DNA of 64,000 nt, taken from positions 19,410,581-19,474,580 of the forward strand of contig NC_045147.1 of assembly GCF_008831285.2 (NCBI RefSeq), in the 5' to 3' direction. Source of the DNA: Nymphaea colorata (Eukaryota; Streptophyta; Magnoliopsida; Nymphaeales; Nymphaeaceae). How positions within the stretch are numbered: the first letter of the stretch is position 1; every line of letters starts with the position of its first letter. The position numbers were made by a program, and so were the translations under genes. Positions 10,427 through 23,653 of this stretch are shown piece after piece. The notes beneath the pieces are model-generated. The model was not told the origin of the DNA. It searched no databases and saw only the letters and a list, made by a program, of their open reading frames with translations.

Positions 10427-12683
10427 GTTTATACAAAGTTTAGAGGGGTGGAGTTCAATGACCACTCACCAAGTCCAAGGCATCACAAATTTTAAAGAAT
10501 CTCTTGCGAAATTATATTCCCAACCCACTCTTTTAAGTTTTCCAAATATCAAGGATTCCATTTTTTTGGGAAGCTATAACGACTTCTGTACTCAAGTGTA
10601 AGGCGTTTTCATTGAAGGAAAGGTAATTAGGTACCTGAGTTGAAGTATTAAATCCTATCTCTGTCAAATACCATTGCATGTTCAGATGGATATTCATATT
10701 ACATTTGATAAGAAAAACCGTAAATCGTGATTCCAGTTTGATTGCTAATTAATAGATTCATTTTCTCGTTCTAAGTTTGGCCACTCATATTCAGATAGTT
10801 ATCAGACTATTAAAATTTAAAATTGCTCATGTACAGGAATTCTGGTTAAAATGTGTGATAGAGAATTGTATTAGCCGTAGTTCGTATATCAAGTGGCAGA
10901 TTCCTAATGCTGTGCACTCCCGGAATTCCGACGCATATTTATTGATAAAGAGTGGAGGAGATTTACAGTTTTTAGAAAGACAGACCAGCATCATCAGCAT
11001 GGTGGTTTCCCTGGACACGGTCAACATTGTTTGCCATTCCCCGGTTTCTATCGATGAAGAGTAGATGATTTTTTGACAGATTTTAGAAGGAAGACCTGAC
11101 CTGTAATTTTCCAGGACACCCATTAAGATATTTGCCGTCGAAAAACGTAGTCACTAGGGAAGAAACAGAAATGCAATGTTGGAATCAATATTGAACTTGA
11201 TAAATCATTTAAGAGGAAATTATTGTAATTAAATTCTTATGCAGCTTCTGCAGCCATAGTTATTGCCGCTAAAGCTTCTGCAGTTTCTTCAACCATGTAC
11301 GCAGTAGAGTTCAATAACCCAGTCACCTGAAATCTTTTAAGAGGAAATTAATGTAATTAATTCTTCTGAGAACTTCGTTCGTATGTTATTAAAATAATAT
11401 GCACAACTTCCAAAATCATGGGGAAGCTCAAAGGAAATTTGCCGCACTTATCCATCTCCAATCCACTTTGACGTGGATTAGATTCTTGAATATTACAATC
11501 GATTGCAGATTACAAACTAATATTTTCAACCTGCAGACTGTAGAGCATATTTAGTGTGCAGGCAGACTGTAAAGACTACTTACTGTGTAGCGTTTGCATA
11601 GAAGCAAATGTATTTCAGTACCAGGTTCTCGATCCTGTCTCCGTTGAGTGCCATTGCATGTTTAGGTGAGTACTGGATTTGGCGGGGAGTCCCTGAAATT
11701 CAATTCCATTTTCATTGAAAACTGATTGATTCAGTTTTTCTTTCCATGTTTTACCAGTTCTCCATCACTGTCACGTCTCATGGTATTCTTTTTCTAAACA
11801 GTAGTAGGTCTCAAAAACAAGCTTTGTGAACGCAAATAGTTGTAGGGCGTCCTCAATTGTGTCACATCCTAGTGCATTCTTCTTGTGAACCCTAATAGGT
11901 TTCAAAGAAAGCTTTGGTGAGGGCACCTAGGTGTTTTTTCTTTTCTTTTTTGAGTATTAGGTTTCAAACGAATTCCCAAATCAAAATTACTTGCAATTCC
12001 CAATTTTAACCGTCCGAATTACCATTTTCCTATTCCCGAATCTCAATTCCTGATTTTGACGATTTTCAAAACCAAGCTCACAATTTACAATTGTTTCCAA
12101 TTTAAAGCTCCAATTCCTATCTTTGGAATTCAAAAGAATTTCAAATCAATCTTCAATCATACTTTTTCTGAACTAATTCAAATGTTTTATTATCAAAATC
12201 AAATTCCAAATTTGTTCAAAATTAGCTTCGAAATCTGCACATGAATATGGGAGGAAAATCATCAAATGACTTGTACAAATTGAGTCCAACCACTATAACT
12301 CGCTTTACTTTCGAGGATTTGATACATAAAAAGAAGGATATGGCACAAGGGAGAAGAAGATAAATTGTCCTATTTTGATCATGAACCTCGCTATCCAACA
12401 AGGCCACCAACTACGAGTTACCATGTTGGAAATTTTTAAACATAAAAAAGGATGAGGTGAACCAAACGTCGAGGGGAGAGGAGATGCTTCCATGATTCTT
12501 ATATTATGCCATTTCTTAAACACCAGATGTGCCACCAATTGCATTGATTGAAGTACCATGAAAGCCACACAGAAAAAGAAAAAAAAAACTCCAACCCTTC
12601 ATACTTGTAGAGATCATAGAGCAGAGAACCAGGTTCCTACAATAAGAGATAATTAATAGCCAAAGAAGATTCAGAATTCCTAA
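10427..12683. repeat. Array spacer between copies B and C
   Basis: No supported gene. The stretch 10270-11160 is nearly identical to 19690-20590. The stretch 12280-12660 returns at 17890-18160. A minus-strand frame of ~98 residues near 10827-11123 survives in both duplicates, but has no start or splice context I can support. From ~11800 to 12280 the sequence is AT-rich and unique. Confidence 0.55.
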
Positions 12684-14258
12684 TCACCCAGAAAGAACAT
12701 GCCTAAGATACATGGCGTGATCGCTGCTGCTGATTCCCATAGCCAATCTAAGCTCAGTTAACAATGCTGCCTTTTTCCAAGTAAGCTCACCGTCCTGGGA
12801 CAAAAAACGCAGCACAACAAGATATGCTTTCTCCTTCTCCTCAGTACTCTGACAACCGTCCGAACCCAACTGCAGAAAAGCGATCTTGTCAAAAGCAATA
12901 TTGAACTAGAATTCAACATATAACAACTACATTTAGTGAATAGGACGTCGATTCGGGCGATCAATTGTACATTCAGTTTTGAAAAGAAAACATTTGAAAC
13001 TTTATTTGAATTAAGCATCTCAGTATGACACTATGGATTCAAAACTACTTAGACAATTATGTCCTGGTATTATCAAAATGGGCTTTAAATCGTAGATTAT
13101 TTGGAAAAATTTACATACTTAATCCTTTATTGACATTTCGTATATCGTCTACTTTTTTTTCCCGCAATTTTTATATATTTCTGAATATTAACACCTAAAT
13201 CGATTGAGTCAGCCGTTCGACAGAATCGATGCACGACGGCACAACAATTTCAGGCCCCTCGGCTAACATCGGAACAACCCTTGCGCTATTTGAATTGAAA
13301 ACAGTTTCCACTTCGGAAAAGGAAGACCACAAAGTCGGGTTCCTTTCTCATTTTAAATAAGGAGGTGCCGCTTATGGTTAGGTTAGCGATCATAGATTCA
13401 AATTCTGAGCGTCGACTAGAAAACAGTAGCTTACTTTGGTAGGAGCTGCAGCGCCGCCCTGATCTCCTGTGGTTTCCTCCTTCGAGTCATCAGGGTACGT
13501 CATGTAACCGACCACCTTTTGAACCGTAATATCGACCTCAACCACACACGTGTCGTCGACAAAATACCCTTTCTCCAGGCAGCGTAGAGTTCTCAAATTA
13601 ATGAAATCCTGACTACCGTCAGTGCCAAATTCATACTGTTGAGCTGTAAAGGAACGCCACATATCTGTTAAGCAACAAGGGAAATGAGAAAAGAGAAAAC
13701 TACGACACGAAGGTTCGGATAAGAACTTTTCTTGGGACTGCTTTCACAGCAATAATTGGCTTGATTAAACACGCAGTTAATCAAACTGCAAGATGCAGTA
13801 AAAATCAGATTAAACAACTGCCAGGGGAACAGAGGAGATCTGTTTAGACATTTAGGCATACTCTTTTTGGCGCACTCCATGCCCTTTTGATCGACAACGG
13901 CCAAGGAAAATTCTGCGTCGACGGACCATTGACCGGGCTGGGTTTGGGAGTCCCCGATACACAGGAACAGATCAAGGAAAACATCACCGCAGACGCAACG
14001 GTGGTCAGCCATCAACTTCCTGCAAACTCAGCGGAACTTTATGGAAAGTGAGGAAAGGGCGACTTGAGGAAGAAGGAGATGATGAGGTTGATGATGATGA
14101 TGAAGCGAGTAATTGAGATCATACCACTTACAGCCGCCAATTACAAAAACTTCGGAGTAGTGTTTTCTTCCTTTCCTTAAATTGGAAAAGTTGCCGATCT
14201 TCCAAGTGCACCCCGTCGAAAGTAGCTCACCAGTCGGCCGTGTCTCCGACGTGTTCAT
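12684..14258 (-). CDS. MATH-ENT protein, copy C (short last exon)
   Basis: Four exons: 14258..14125, 14019..13862, 13664..13435 and 12869..12684. All phases fit and the product is 235 residues. Exons 1-3 encode the MATH domain, with W-K-I-G-N-F-S-N-L, G-G-C-K-W, W-S-V-D-A-E-F-S-L-A-V-V and V-V-E-V-D-I-T-V-Q. The last exon is only 62 codons and of a different class from copies A, B and E: it lacks the long linker and reads KAYLVVLRFL, then GELTWKKAALLTELR and GISSSDH, the closest of all copies to the ENT consensus. The upstream leader lost ~17 bases beside the TATA box, leaving TATAAG. It appears intact and is possibly functional. Confidence 0.75.
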
Positions 14259-14892
14259 GGCTTGCGGGTGAAAGCCTTAGCACAGATACGTAAGCAATTA
14301 AGCAAATGGTTGCAGATGAACTCACAATTGGCTCCACCAGTACATTTGGCGGAACCCTTTGGAAACAAGTTCTTATTCGTACTGGATCCGCTTCTTATAG
14401 TTTATACAAACTTTAGGAGAGGTGGAGTTCAATGACCACTCACCAAGTCCAAGGCATCACAAATTTTTAAGAATCTCTTGCGAAATTATATTCCCAACCC
14501 ACTCTTTTAAGTTTTCCAAATATCAAGGATTCCATTTTTTTTGGGAAGCTAGAAGGACTTGTGTACTAAAAAGTACAATGAGAGAATGTTTGAATGCTAC
14601 TGCAAAACTAACTTCATTCATCTGGTTAGAGAGTGGTATACAAAACTTTGTGTTTGGCAACTTTCAGTATCAGATGTCAGAACACCTATTTCTATGCACT
14701 TTCACAAGTTTTCAAAACATATGCGGCGGATCGGTATCTGATACAGTTCGTAAAATTTCACACAGAATGTACAACGCAAGCGTATTTGCCCTCGACACTT
14801 TGACCTCTCTCTATCTATCTCGCTGAAGAGTTGGATACAAAACTCTGCGCTTGGCAACGTATGACCTTCAACGGGAAGTCCAAAGCAACCCA

Positions 14893-15040
14893 TTTCCCTG
14901 AAATCAGACTCTTCAATTCCCTCGCATGATCGCTGTTGCTGATTCCCAAAGCGTCGCTCAGCTCACGCCTTTCGTATGAAGAGATTGAAGGACATAGTGG
15001 TAGGCCTTCCTGTTACAATCTCAATGAGAACCGTCCAATC
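14893..15040 (-). pseudogene. ENT-exon relic with 31-base deletion (1)
   Basis: Matches the ENT exon at 6611-6814, but about 31 bases are missing at the junction 14966/14967, removing the D-H-K-W part and shifting the frame. No MATH exons belong to it. The relic near 21076-21215 carries the same deletion. Confidence 0.65.
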
Positions 15041-18000
15041 ACTGCTACACTTCATGAGCAATTATGTCCAATACGTCAGAAATTTTTTAAGAGGAAATTA
15101 ATGTAATTGATTCTTATGCAAACGCAGTTTTAAATTTCTTAAGGTTACAAAGTATCATGCACAACTTCCAAGATCGTGGGGAAGCTCAAACGAAAATTGC
15201 CGCACTTATCTATCGCCAATCCACTTTGCTTTGGACCCGAATCTTTCAATGCGATAAATGCAGATTACGAATTAGTATTTTTAAATGTAGAATATAAAGC
15301 CTACTTACTGTGTAAACTGTAACGTTTTCAAAGAAGCAAATATATTCAAGCACCTAGTTGGCCAGTTCTACTGAATTTGGTGGGAAAACACTAAAATCCA
15401 AATTCCATTTTTATTGAAACTTCATTGATTCAGTTTTTCTTTCCATGTTATCCGATATGAACAATTCAGAAGCATCATTAATTTATTATCTGTTCCACCT
15501 GATTCATTAAAATTCAAAACGGAAAACATGTTTGAACAGCTTGGTATTGGTCTTATCCTTTAGTTTTAGTGATATCCATCCATAATTTCTCTAGGAACCC
15601 CAAGAAAACAAGTTTCCCTTGGCAATCATCTTGTCTTGGAAGGGAATCAAAAAATGGTGATACCATCTGATCGACTTTGCCCGTTTCTCTGTTTCCTTCA
15701 GGAAGAAGGTACCCCAGTTCCCTCCGTCAAGAAAGTCTAATGAAATGACGAAGTTCAGTGGCGAAAGTTTTCCATTATCACAGTCATCTACTATTGTAAG
15801 CAGAACAAACATGGTACCCGCTTCTCTCATACTATTACAGTATCGGCTTGGCTCTTGGTGGTGGCATGCGCTTAAACCCCTCTCCATCGCTTTTTCTTGC
15901 TCTCTTTCTCTCTTGATGTATTTTTGTTTCTTCTGTACTGTGCTGATTACTTGGAACAGCTTGTCACCACTTTTTTGATAATTGTACTACCATTTTTGAC
16001 TCCTCATGTCAGTACAGTATAATAAAAAAATGCCAGTGCGCAGGAAAGAGCATGATTTTTCTCTTTCAGTCTGTGCTTATGTTCATGGGGTTGTAGTGTC
16101 GCATAGAGAATTCATTTCCAATCTTGTGCTTACGTGATCCTGTTTGATTGCTAATTAATCGATTCATTTTCTCGTTCTAAGTTTGGCCACTCATATTCAG
16201 ATACTTATCAGACATGAACAGTTCAGGAACATCATCTGTTTCACCTCCTTCATTAAATTGAGAATGGAAAACCTGCTTGCAAACATCCCAACTTAGATCC
16301 CCTCTCAAGTTGGATCATATGTCCCGTTGGATTCATCTGCTGTTAATTCCCACAATTGAGTTCTTTTCAGTGCATCAGGAGTTGGATCCACGGTCTGATC
16401 TACAAGTGGATGATGCTCCGGTGCGCGATTTGGGACGGGACTGACCACCTTACTGTAGGGGGCGCCAAGTCCTCAAGTCACTTCACCGGAAAAAAGAAGC
16501 CCTATTCTTTTCCGGTGAAACAGAGGGCTTCGTAACCTCCATGCAGCCTAGGGAGATATATAAAATGAAAAGTTTAGTTGCTGAAGTTTTCTATTAGGCC
16601 ATCTGCCATCTGCTAATGTATATTCTAAATGTCAATATGGGATACCAATTTTTCTCACGCCACAGTATATTAAAAATGCCAACGTAGAGGAAGCTAAATG
16701 GTCTGTTTCAATCTGTGCCTCTGCGACCATCTTTGTTCTTCTGGTTAAAATGTGTGATAGAGAATTGTATTTGGCGTAGTTAGTTTGTCTATCAAGTGGC
16801 AGACAACTAATAGTGTGCACTCCCGGAAATCCGACGCAGTCCTATTGATAAAGGGTGGATAAAATTTACAGTTTTTGGCAAGGCAGACCAGCAACGTTGG
16901 TTTTCCCAGACACAGCTAACATATTTGCCATTGCGCCGGATACCCATTGATAAAGAGTCCATAAAACTTAAACAGATTTTGGACGGAAGACTTGCCCTGT
17001 AATTCCTGCACCCCCATTTAACATATTAGCCGTCGGAAAACGTAACTCACTCGCTTCTCTCTCCTTCTCCCCGATTCACACGGTATGAAAACGATTCGCA
17101 GCTGACGAATATCAACTGAAAGTCCAACTGGGAAAAGCAGTTGCTCTCCAGCAGTGGAATGGGCAAAGGAGAGACAGTCCATTACACAGTCCATAAGGAG
17201 AGAATGTCTTCGAGCTTCTTACTGTAGAGCTAACTTCGTTCATCTGGTTACCAAGTCGGATACAAAACTGTGTTTGCCAACGTACCGCCCAGAATCAGAT
17301 GTCAGAACCCTATTTCTATGCACTTCAGAAGTTTCCATAGGATATGTGGCGGTTGCTCAGATCAGCCAACGAATCGCGTGAGTTCCAAGCGATTTGAGAA
17401 CCTCGGGCTTCAATGTCACCAGATAAAATAATGAAACAGAACAGGCTCATAAACGCAATGTTATAAAAAATCAACAGTGAAATACGATCGGCACAGGTAT
17501 ACCCAATATATTTCTGTGAATATTCCGCTCCAGCCATTCAGCTGAATAGGTAAGAACAGATAAGAAATCTTTAAATTATTCAACTTATAAGTGAATGAAA
17601 AACATGATAATTTGAAATAGTTTAGAATTGCCCGAGCGAGGTTTAGACTTGAGAGTCTCAAATCAGCCAGCGAATCGATCCTTTATATATTCCACTGGCG
17701 GAGCCACATGCGAAAGCCCAAAAGTTTTTATATTTTTACATTGTCATCTTTGATATTTACTATTCTAATGTATATAAATTCTCCTTCAAATCCGACCAAT
17801 TCTTCTGGCTTTGACATGACGGGGAACATCGACAGGAAAAAAACAAATCCTACATTGGCCAACTCAAGATCAAAACACTCCCAAACTGAGTTCCAACTAC
17901 TGTAACCCACTTTACTTTCTAAGATTTGAAACATAAAAAGATGGATATGGCACAAGGGAGAAGAAGAGTAAGTGTCCTATTTTGTTCATGAGCCTCGCTA

Positions 18001-18161
18001 TCCAACAAGGTCACCAACTACGATATGCCACCAACTGCATTGATAGATACCATGAAATCCACAAAAAAAATCTCCAATCTTTCATACATGTAGAGATCAT
18101 AGAGCGGAAAACCAGGTCCCCAAAAAAAGAGATAATTACTAGCCAAGAACGTTCAGAATTC
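15041..18161. repeat. Array spacer between copies C and D
   Basis: No supported gene. Contains array blocks shared with 3160-3800, 6900-7200 and 21290-22320, and a diverged copy of the 10840-11120 block at 16735-16960. The part 16250-16560 is unique and holds a hairpin at 16482-16519. The part 17050-17700 is mostly unique and AT-rich. Confidence 0.5.
16482..16519. repeat. Perfect 12-bp inverted repeat with 14-base loop
   Basis: TTCACCGGAAAA at 16482-16493 pairs exactly with TTTTCCGGTGAA at 16508-16519. It lies in a unique, relatively GC-rich stretch without a gene. Confidence 0.7.
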
Positions 18162-19696
18162 CTAATCCCCCAGAAAGAGCATGCTTAAGATAGCATGATC
18201 GCTAGTGCTGATTCCCAGAACCTCTCTAAGCTCGGTCAGCAATGCTTCCTTTTTCCAAGTAAGCTGAGCTTCCTGGTACAAACACCGCAGCACAATAAGA
18301 TATGCATTCTTCTTCTCCTCAGTACTCTGACAACCGTCAGAACCCAACTGCAGAAAAGCGATCTTGTCAAAAGCAATATTGAACTAGAATTGAACATTTA
18401 ACGACTACATTTAGTGAATAGGACGTCGAATCGGGCTATCAATTATACATTCAGTTTTGAAAAAAAACATTTGAAACTTTATTTGAACTAATCATCTCAA
18501 TCTGACTCCATGGATTCAATATGGATTCAAAACAACTTAGACAATTATAACCAGGTGTTACCAAAATGGGCTTTCAATCATTAAATAATTTTGCAAATTT
18601 AACTAATTTCCTCCTTGTTTACATTTCGTATATCGTATACCTATTTTTTCCCGATTTTTTACATATTTTTGACGATTCACACCTAAATCGATTGAATCAG
18701 CAGTTTGACAGAATCGATGCACAACGGCACAACAATTTCAGACCCTTCACCTAATATCAGAACAACGCTTGTGCTATTTGAATTGAAAACAGCTTCAGCT
18801 GCGGAGAAGGAAGATCACAATGTCGGGTTCTATTCTCATCTTAAATCAGGCGGTGCCTCTCATGGTTAGGTTGGCGTTCTTAGTTTCAAATCCTGAGCAC
18901 CGACTCAAAAAAAGTAGCTTACTGGCGTAGGAGCTGCATAGACGGCCTGCGCTCCGGTGGCTTCCTCCTTCGAGTCATCAGGGAACGTCATGTAACCGAC
19001 TACCTTTCGAACCGTGATACCGACCTCAACCACACACGTATCGTTGACAAGATACTCTTTCTCCGGGCAGTGTAGACTTCCGAAACAAATGAAAGCTGGA
19101 AGACCGCATTGATCTCTTTGAGCTGTAAAGGAATGCTCCATATCTGATAAACAGCAAGAAGGGAAATGAGAAGAGGAAACTACGACACGAAAGTTCGGAT
19201 AAAAAAATTTCTTTGTTTAGCTTTCACAGCAATAATTGGCTTGATTAAACGCGCCATTAAGAGATCAGTTTTAGACATTTAGGCATACTCTTTTTTGCAC
19301 TCTCACTTGCTTTTTTGATCGACAACGGCCAAGGAAAATTCAGCGTCGACGGACCATTGACCATGCTGGGTTGGAGAATCCGCGATACACAAGTACAGAC
19401 CAAGATAACCTGAAGTTACAGTGTTGGAGTCCCAGCGATAGGGGGCAGCCATTAACTTCCTGCAAACTCAGCGGAATTTTATGGAACACTAATAAAAGGA
19501 CGACTTTAGGGCGATGGAGATGATGAGGTTGACGGTGATGATGAAGCGAGTTGGAGAGACTATACCATTTACAGCCGGCAATCACAAAAACTTTGGAGTA
19601 GTATTTTCCGGTCGATAAATTGGAAAAGTTGCCGATCTTCCAAGTGCACCTCGTCGAAAGTAGCTCGCCAATCGGCCGTATCCCCGACGTGTACAT
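18162..19696 (-). pseudogene. MATH-ENT copy D, frameshifted
   Basis: Exons at 19696..19566, 19459..19289, 19143..18923 and 18347..18162 have all splice sites in place and an ATG start. Exon 2 carries one extra base (position 19305) relative to copies A-C, giving TGA at once and breaking the phase into exon 3. The last exon, of the short class of copy C, lacks four bases near its end, so the final residues run out of frame. MATH strands and ENT-like core are still readable. With two independent frame breaks I call it a young pseudogene. Confidence 0.7.
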
Positions 19697-20590
19697 GGCT
19701 TGCAGGTGAAAGCCTTAGGAGAGATACGTAAGCAATTAAGCAAATGGTTGCCAGATGAACTCACAATTGGCTCCACCAGGACATTTCGCGGAACCCGTTG
19801 AAAACAAGTTCTTATTCGTACTGGAACTGCTTCTAGCTATGCGGAAGCCTTTATAGTTTATACAAAGTTTAGGAGGGGTGGAGTTCAATGACCACTCACC
19901 AAGTCCAAGGCATCACAAATTTTAAAGAATCTCTTGCGAAATTATATTCCCAACCCACTCTTTTAAGTTTTCCAAATATCAAGGATTCCATTTTTTTTGG
20001 GAAGCTATAACGACTTCTGTACTCAAGTGTAAGGCGTTTTCATTGAAGGAAAGGTAATTAGGTACCTGAGTTGAAGTATTAGATCCTATCTCTGTCAAAT
20101 ACCATTGCATGTTCAGATGGATATTCATATTACATTTGATAAGAAAAACCCTAAATCGTGATTCCAGTTCGATTGCTAATTAATAGATTCATTTTCTCGT
20201 TCTAAGTTTGGCCACTCATATTCAGATAGTAATCAGACTATATTAAAATTTAAAATTGCTAATGTACAGGAATTCTGGTTAAAACGTATGATTGAGAATC
20301 GTATTTGCCGTAGTTCGTATCTCAAGTGGCAGATCACTAATGGTGTGCACTCGCGGAATTCCGACACATGCTTACTCATAAAGAGTGGAGGAGATTTACA
20401 GTTTTTAGAAAGACAGACCACCATTATCAGCATGGTGGTTTCCCTGGACACGGTCAACATTGTTTGCCATTCCCCGGTTTCTATCGGTGAAGAGTAGATA
20501 ATTTTTTCACAGATTTTAGAAGGAAGACCTGGCCTGTAATTTTCCAGGACACCCATTAAGATATTTGCCGTCGAAAAACGTAGTCACTAG
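19690..20590. repeat. Spacer duplicate of 10270-11160
   Basis: About 0.9 kb nearly identical to the region upstream of copy B, with few substitutions. It is one of the youngest duplications in the array. Confidence 0.75.
19848..19855 (-). promoter_or_regulatory. TATA box of MATH-ENT copy D
   Basis: Minus-strand TATAAAGG in a leader nearly identical to that of copies A and B, so the promoter was duplicated with the gene. Confidence 0.4.
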
Positions 20591-21075
20591 CACCTCTCTC
20601 CCTCTCTATCTCCGATTTACACGGTATGGAAATGAATCACGGGTGACGAATGTCAACTGCAAATCAAACTGGCAGAACTAGATGCTCTGTAGCAGTAAAG
20701 TGGCAAAGAGAGAAAGTCCATTACACAGTCCACTAAAAAGTACAAGCCGAGAATGTTTGTATGCTACTACAAAGCTAACTTCGTTCATCTGGTTATAGAG
20801 TGGGATATAAAACTCTGTGTTTGGCAACGTACCGCCCAGTATCAGATGTCAGAACAGCTATTTCTATATTTCTATGCACTTTTACAAGTTTTCAAAACAT
20901 AAGCGGCGGATCGGTATCTGATACAGTTCATAAAATTTTACACAGAATTTACAACGCAAACGTATTTGCCCTCGACACTTTGACCTCTCTCTATCTATCT
21001 CGCTGAAGAGTTGGATACAAAACTCTGCGTTTGGCAACGTATGTATGACCTTCAACGGGAAGTCCAAAGCAACCT

Positions 21076-21215
21076 GTTTCACTGAAATCAGACTCTTCAA
21101 TTCCCTCGCATGATCGCCGTTGCTGATTCCCAAAGCGTCGCTCAGCTCACGCCTTTCGTATAAAGAGATTGAAGAACATAGTGGTAGGCCTTCCTCCCGT
21201 TACAATCTCTCGGAG
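21076..21215 (-). pseudogene. ENT-exon relic with 31-base deletion (2)
   Basis: Same relic as at 14893-15040, with the same missing block at the junction 21150/21151. The surrounding spacer also matches, so both descend from one already damaged copy. Confidence 0.65.
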
Positions 21216-23653
21216 AACCATCCAATCATAGCTACTCCTCATGAGCATTTATGTGGTCGGCTCTAGCCGCTGTAGAGCTCAATCACCTGTCACATGTCCA
21301 ATACATCAGAAATTTATTAAGAGGAAATTAATGTAATTAATTCTTATGCAAAGGCAGTTTTTAATTTCTTATGGTTCCAAAGTATCATACTCAACTTCCA
21401 AGATCGTGGGGAAGCTCAAACGAAAATTGCCGCATTGCAGATTACGAATTAGTATTTTTAAATGTAGACTGTAGAGACCACTTACTGTATAGCGTTTTCA
21501 AAGAAGCAAATATATTCAAGTACCTAATTCTCTACTGAATTTTGTGGGAAAACCCTAAAATCCAAATTCCATCTTTATTGAAAACTCATTGATTCAGTTT
21601 TTCTTTCCCTGTTACTTATCCGATATGAACAATTTAGAAGCATCATCATCTGTTCCACCTGATTCATTAAAATTTAAAACGGAAAAGTTGTTTGAACAGA
21701 TTTGTATTGGTCTTATTCTTTAGTTTTAGTGATATCCATCTATAATTTCTCTAGGAACCGCAAGAAAACAAGTTTCCTTAGGCAATCATCCTGTCTTGAA
21801 AGGGAATAAAAAAAGGGTGATGCCATCTGATCGACTTTGCTTGTTTCTGTGTTTCCTTCAGGAAGAAGGTACCCCGGCTCCCTCCGTCAAGAAAGTCTAA
21901 TGAAATGAGCAAGTTCGGTGGCAAAAGTTTTCTAATATCAAAAGTTTTTCCATTATGACAGTCATTTACTATTGTAAGCAGAACAAACATGGGTAGCATC
22001 TTCTCTCATACTGTTACAGTATCCACTTGGGCTCTTGGTCGTGGCATGCGCTTAAACCCCTCTCCATCTCTTTTCCTTGCTCTCTTTCTCTCTTGATGAA
22101 TTTTGTTTCGGCCTTTTGTTTCTTGTTTAATGTGCTGATTACTGGAACAGCTTGTCACCACTTTTTTGATAATTGTACCAACATTGTTTACTCCTCATGC
22201 CAGTACAGTATAATAAAAAAAATGGCAGTGCGCAAGAAAGGGCATGATTTTTCTCTTCAGTCTGTGCTTATGTTCATGGGGTTGTAGTGTCTAGTAAAAA
22301 ATTCTGTGTTTGCCATTCTTTCAATCTTTTGAGACTTTCTTAGGAAATAGTAATTCTCAATCACGATACTGCAACTTTCAAGTTTTCTAAAAGCCACAAC
22401 TTCCACGATCTTGGGGAAGCTAAATGGACATCATCCCAGCTATCTATCTTCTTTGGTAAACAATAATGTTTGTAACATGCATGCAGACTGTAGATCGAGC
22501 CTATACTTAATAATGTAAAGCTTCCTCCATAGAATGAAGGAATCCCAGTACTTAGTCCAGTCACTAGGTCCTTTCTCCGGTAGATACCACCGCTTGTTTA
22601 GTTATCTAAATCAAAATGTAATTCCAATTTCATTGCTAATAAATTCATTTAGTTTCTATCTTTCCGAGTTGGACTACGCCGATTCAGATATATACTTAGT
22701 TATCAGATATTAACTATTTTCGTCGTCATTCCTAGCTCTTCCACCTCCTCCATTAAAATTGAAGCCGATACACCTGCTTGTGAACATCTCAACAACTTAC
22801 TAACATGCATTAACAGTGGAATGTGGCTCGCAATATTGTACGTACCCAGGTGCCCTAATATATTATATATTCACTTTAAAAAATTATATTTATTAGTATA
22901 TTCATTTGGACCTCACCTATTTTGTTTGTACTCTCCTATAAAAAATTATATTTGTTTGTGCCGTGCTAGTTGGGTTTTATGCCCCAGAGCATAGTGGTTT
23001 GGAACCTGATCTGATTCTTGCGATATCTGAAAACTAGATTCATTTCATAAATTAAGACTTTGTAGCCGAATCATCCAAATTAAGGGGTCAACAAAAATAA
23101 ATAATCTTTTTAGGGCTCCCTATCCTTAACTCCAAGAAAATTAATCTCCCTCTCTCTCGAACTTTTGCAGGAAATTGATTAACCAAGGATTCATCTTCAA
23201 AATACGCTTCGTTGTTGACAATTAATCAGTAAAACATTAAGCTTTTGCCATCTATAACGAAATAACATGAAGATCATGATTGCCTTTGTTAATAAATTTT
23301 GAGCTCCGTTAAATAACTTTCTAGCATTAGAAAAGGCAAGAGCTTCCAAATAATTATGTTAGGTATTGATAACAAGAATTATTATTTGGATGTAGTTAAT
23401 CATTTTTTTGTATTATTAGTAGAGTTAAAGAGTCTAATGCAAGCTCATGAACTTAGAGTAACTTCGAAGATGACGAGCGAAAGATCTTTGTAGCATACAA
23501 AACTGATCATTCAGATGAAGCAACAACCCGTCGGCTTATAGCATTCAATAAATAGATATATTCTTCGACATATACACAAAGATGAAAGAAATTGACAGAT
23601 AGGGTGACCAATGCCTAGAGGGATACACACCACAGGAGGAAACGGCAAGCAGA
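21216..23653. other. Array spacer, then unique AT-rich sequence
   Basis: Up to about 22320 the blocks repeat those at 15050-16110 and near UBL5. From about 22620 to 23653 the sequence is AT-rich and unique, and I see no gene in it. Confidence 0.5.

Noticed and set aside
10827-11123. Minus-strand frame of ~98 residues also present at 20233-20556.
   Set aside because: The two regions are recent duplicates, so the shared frame is no evidence of selection. No domain, start context or splice partner seen; the diverged relative at 16735-16960 is not clearly open.
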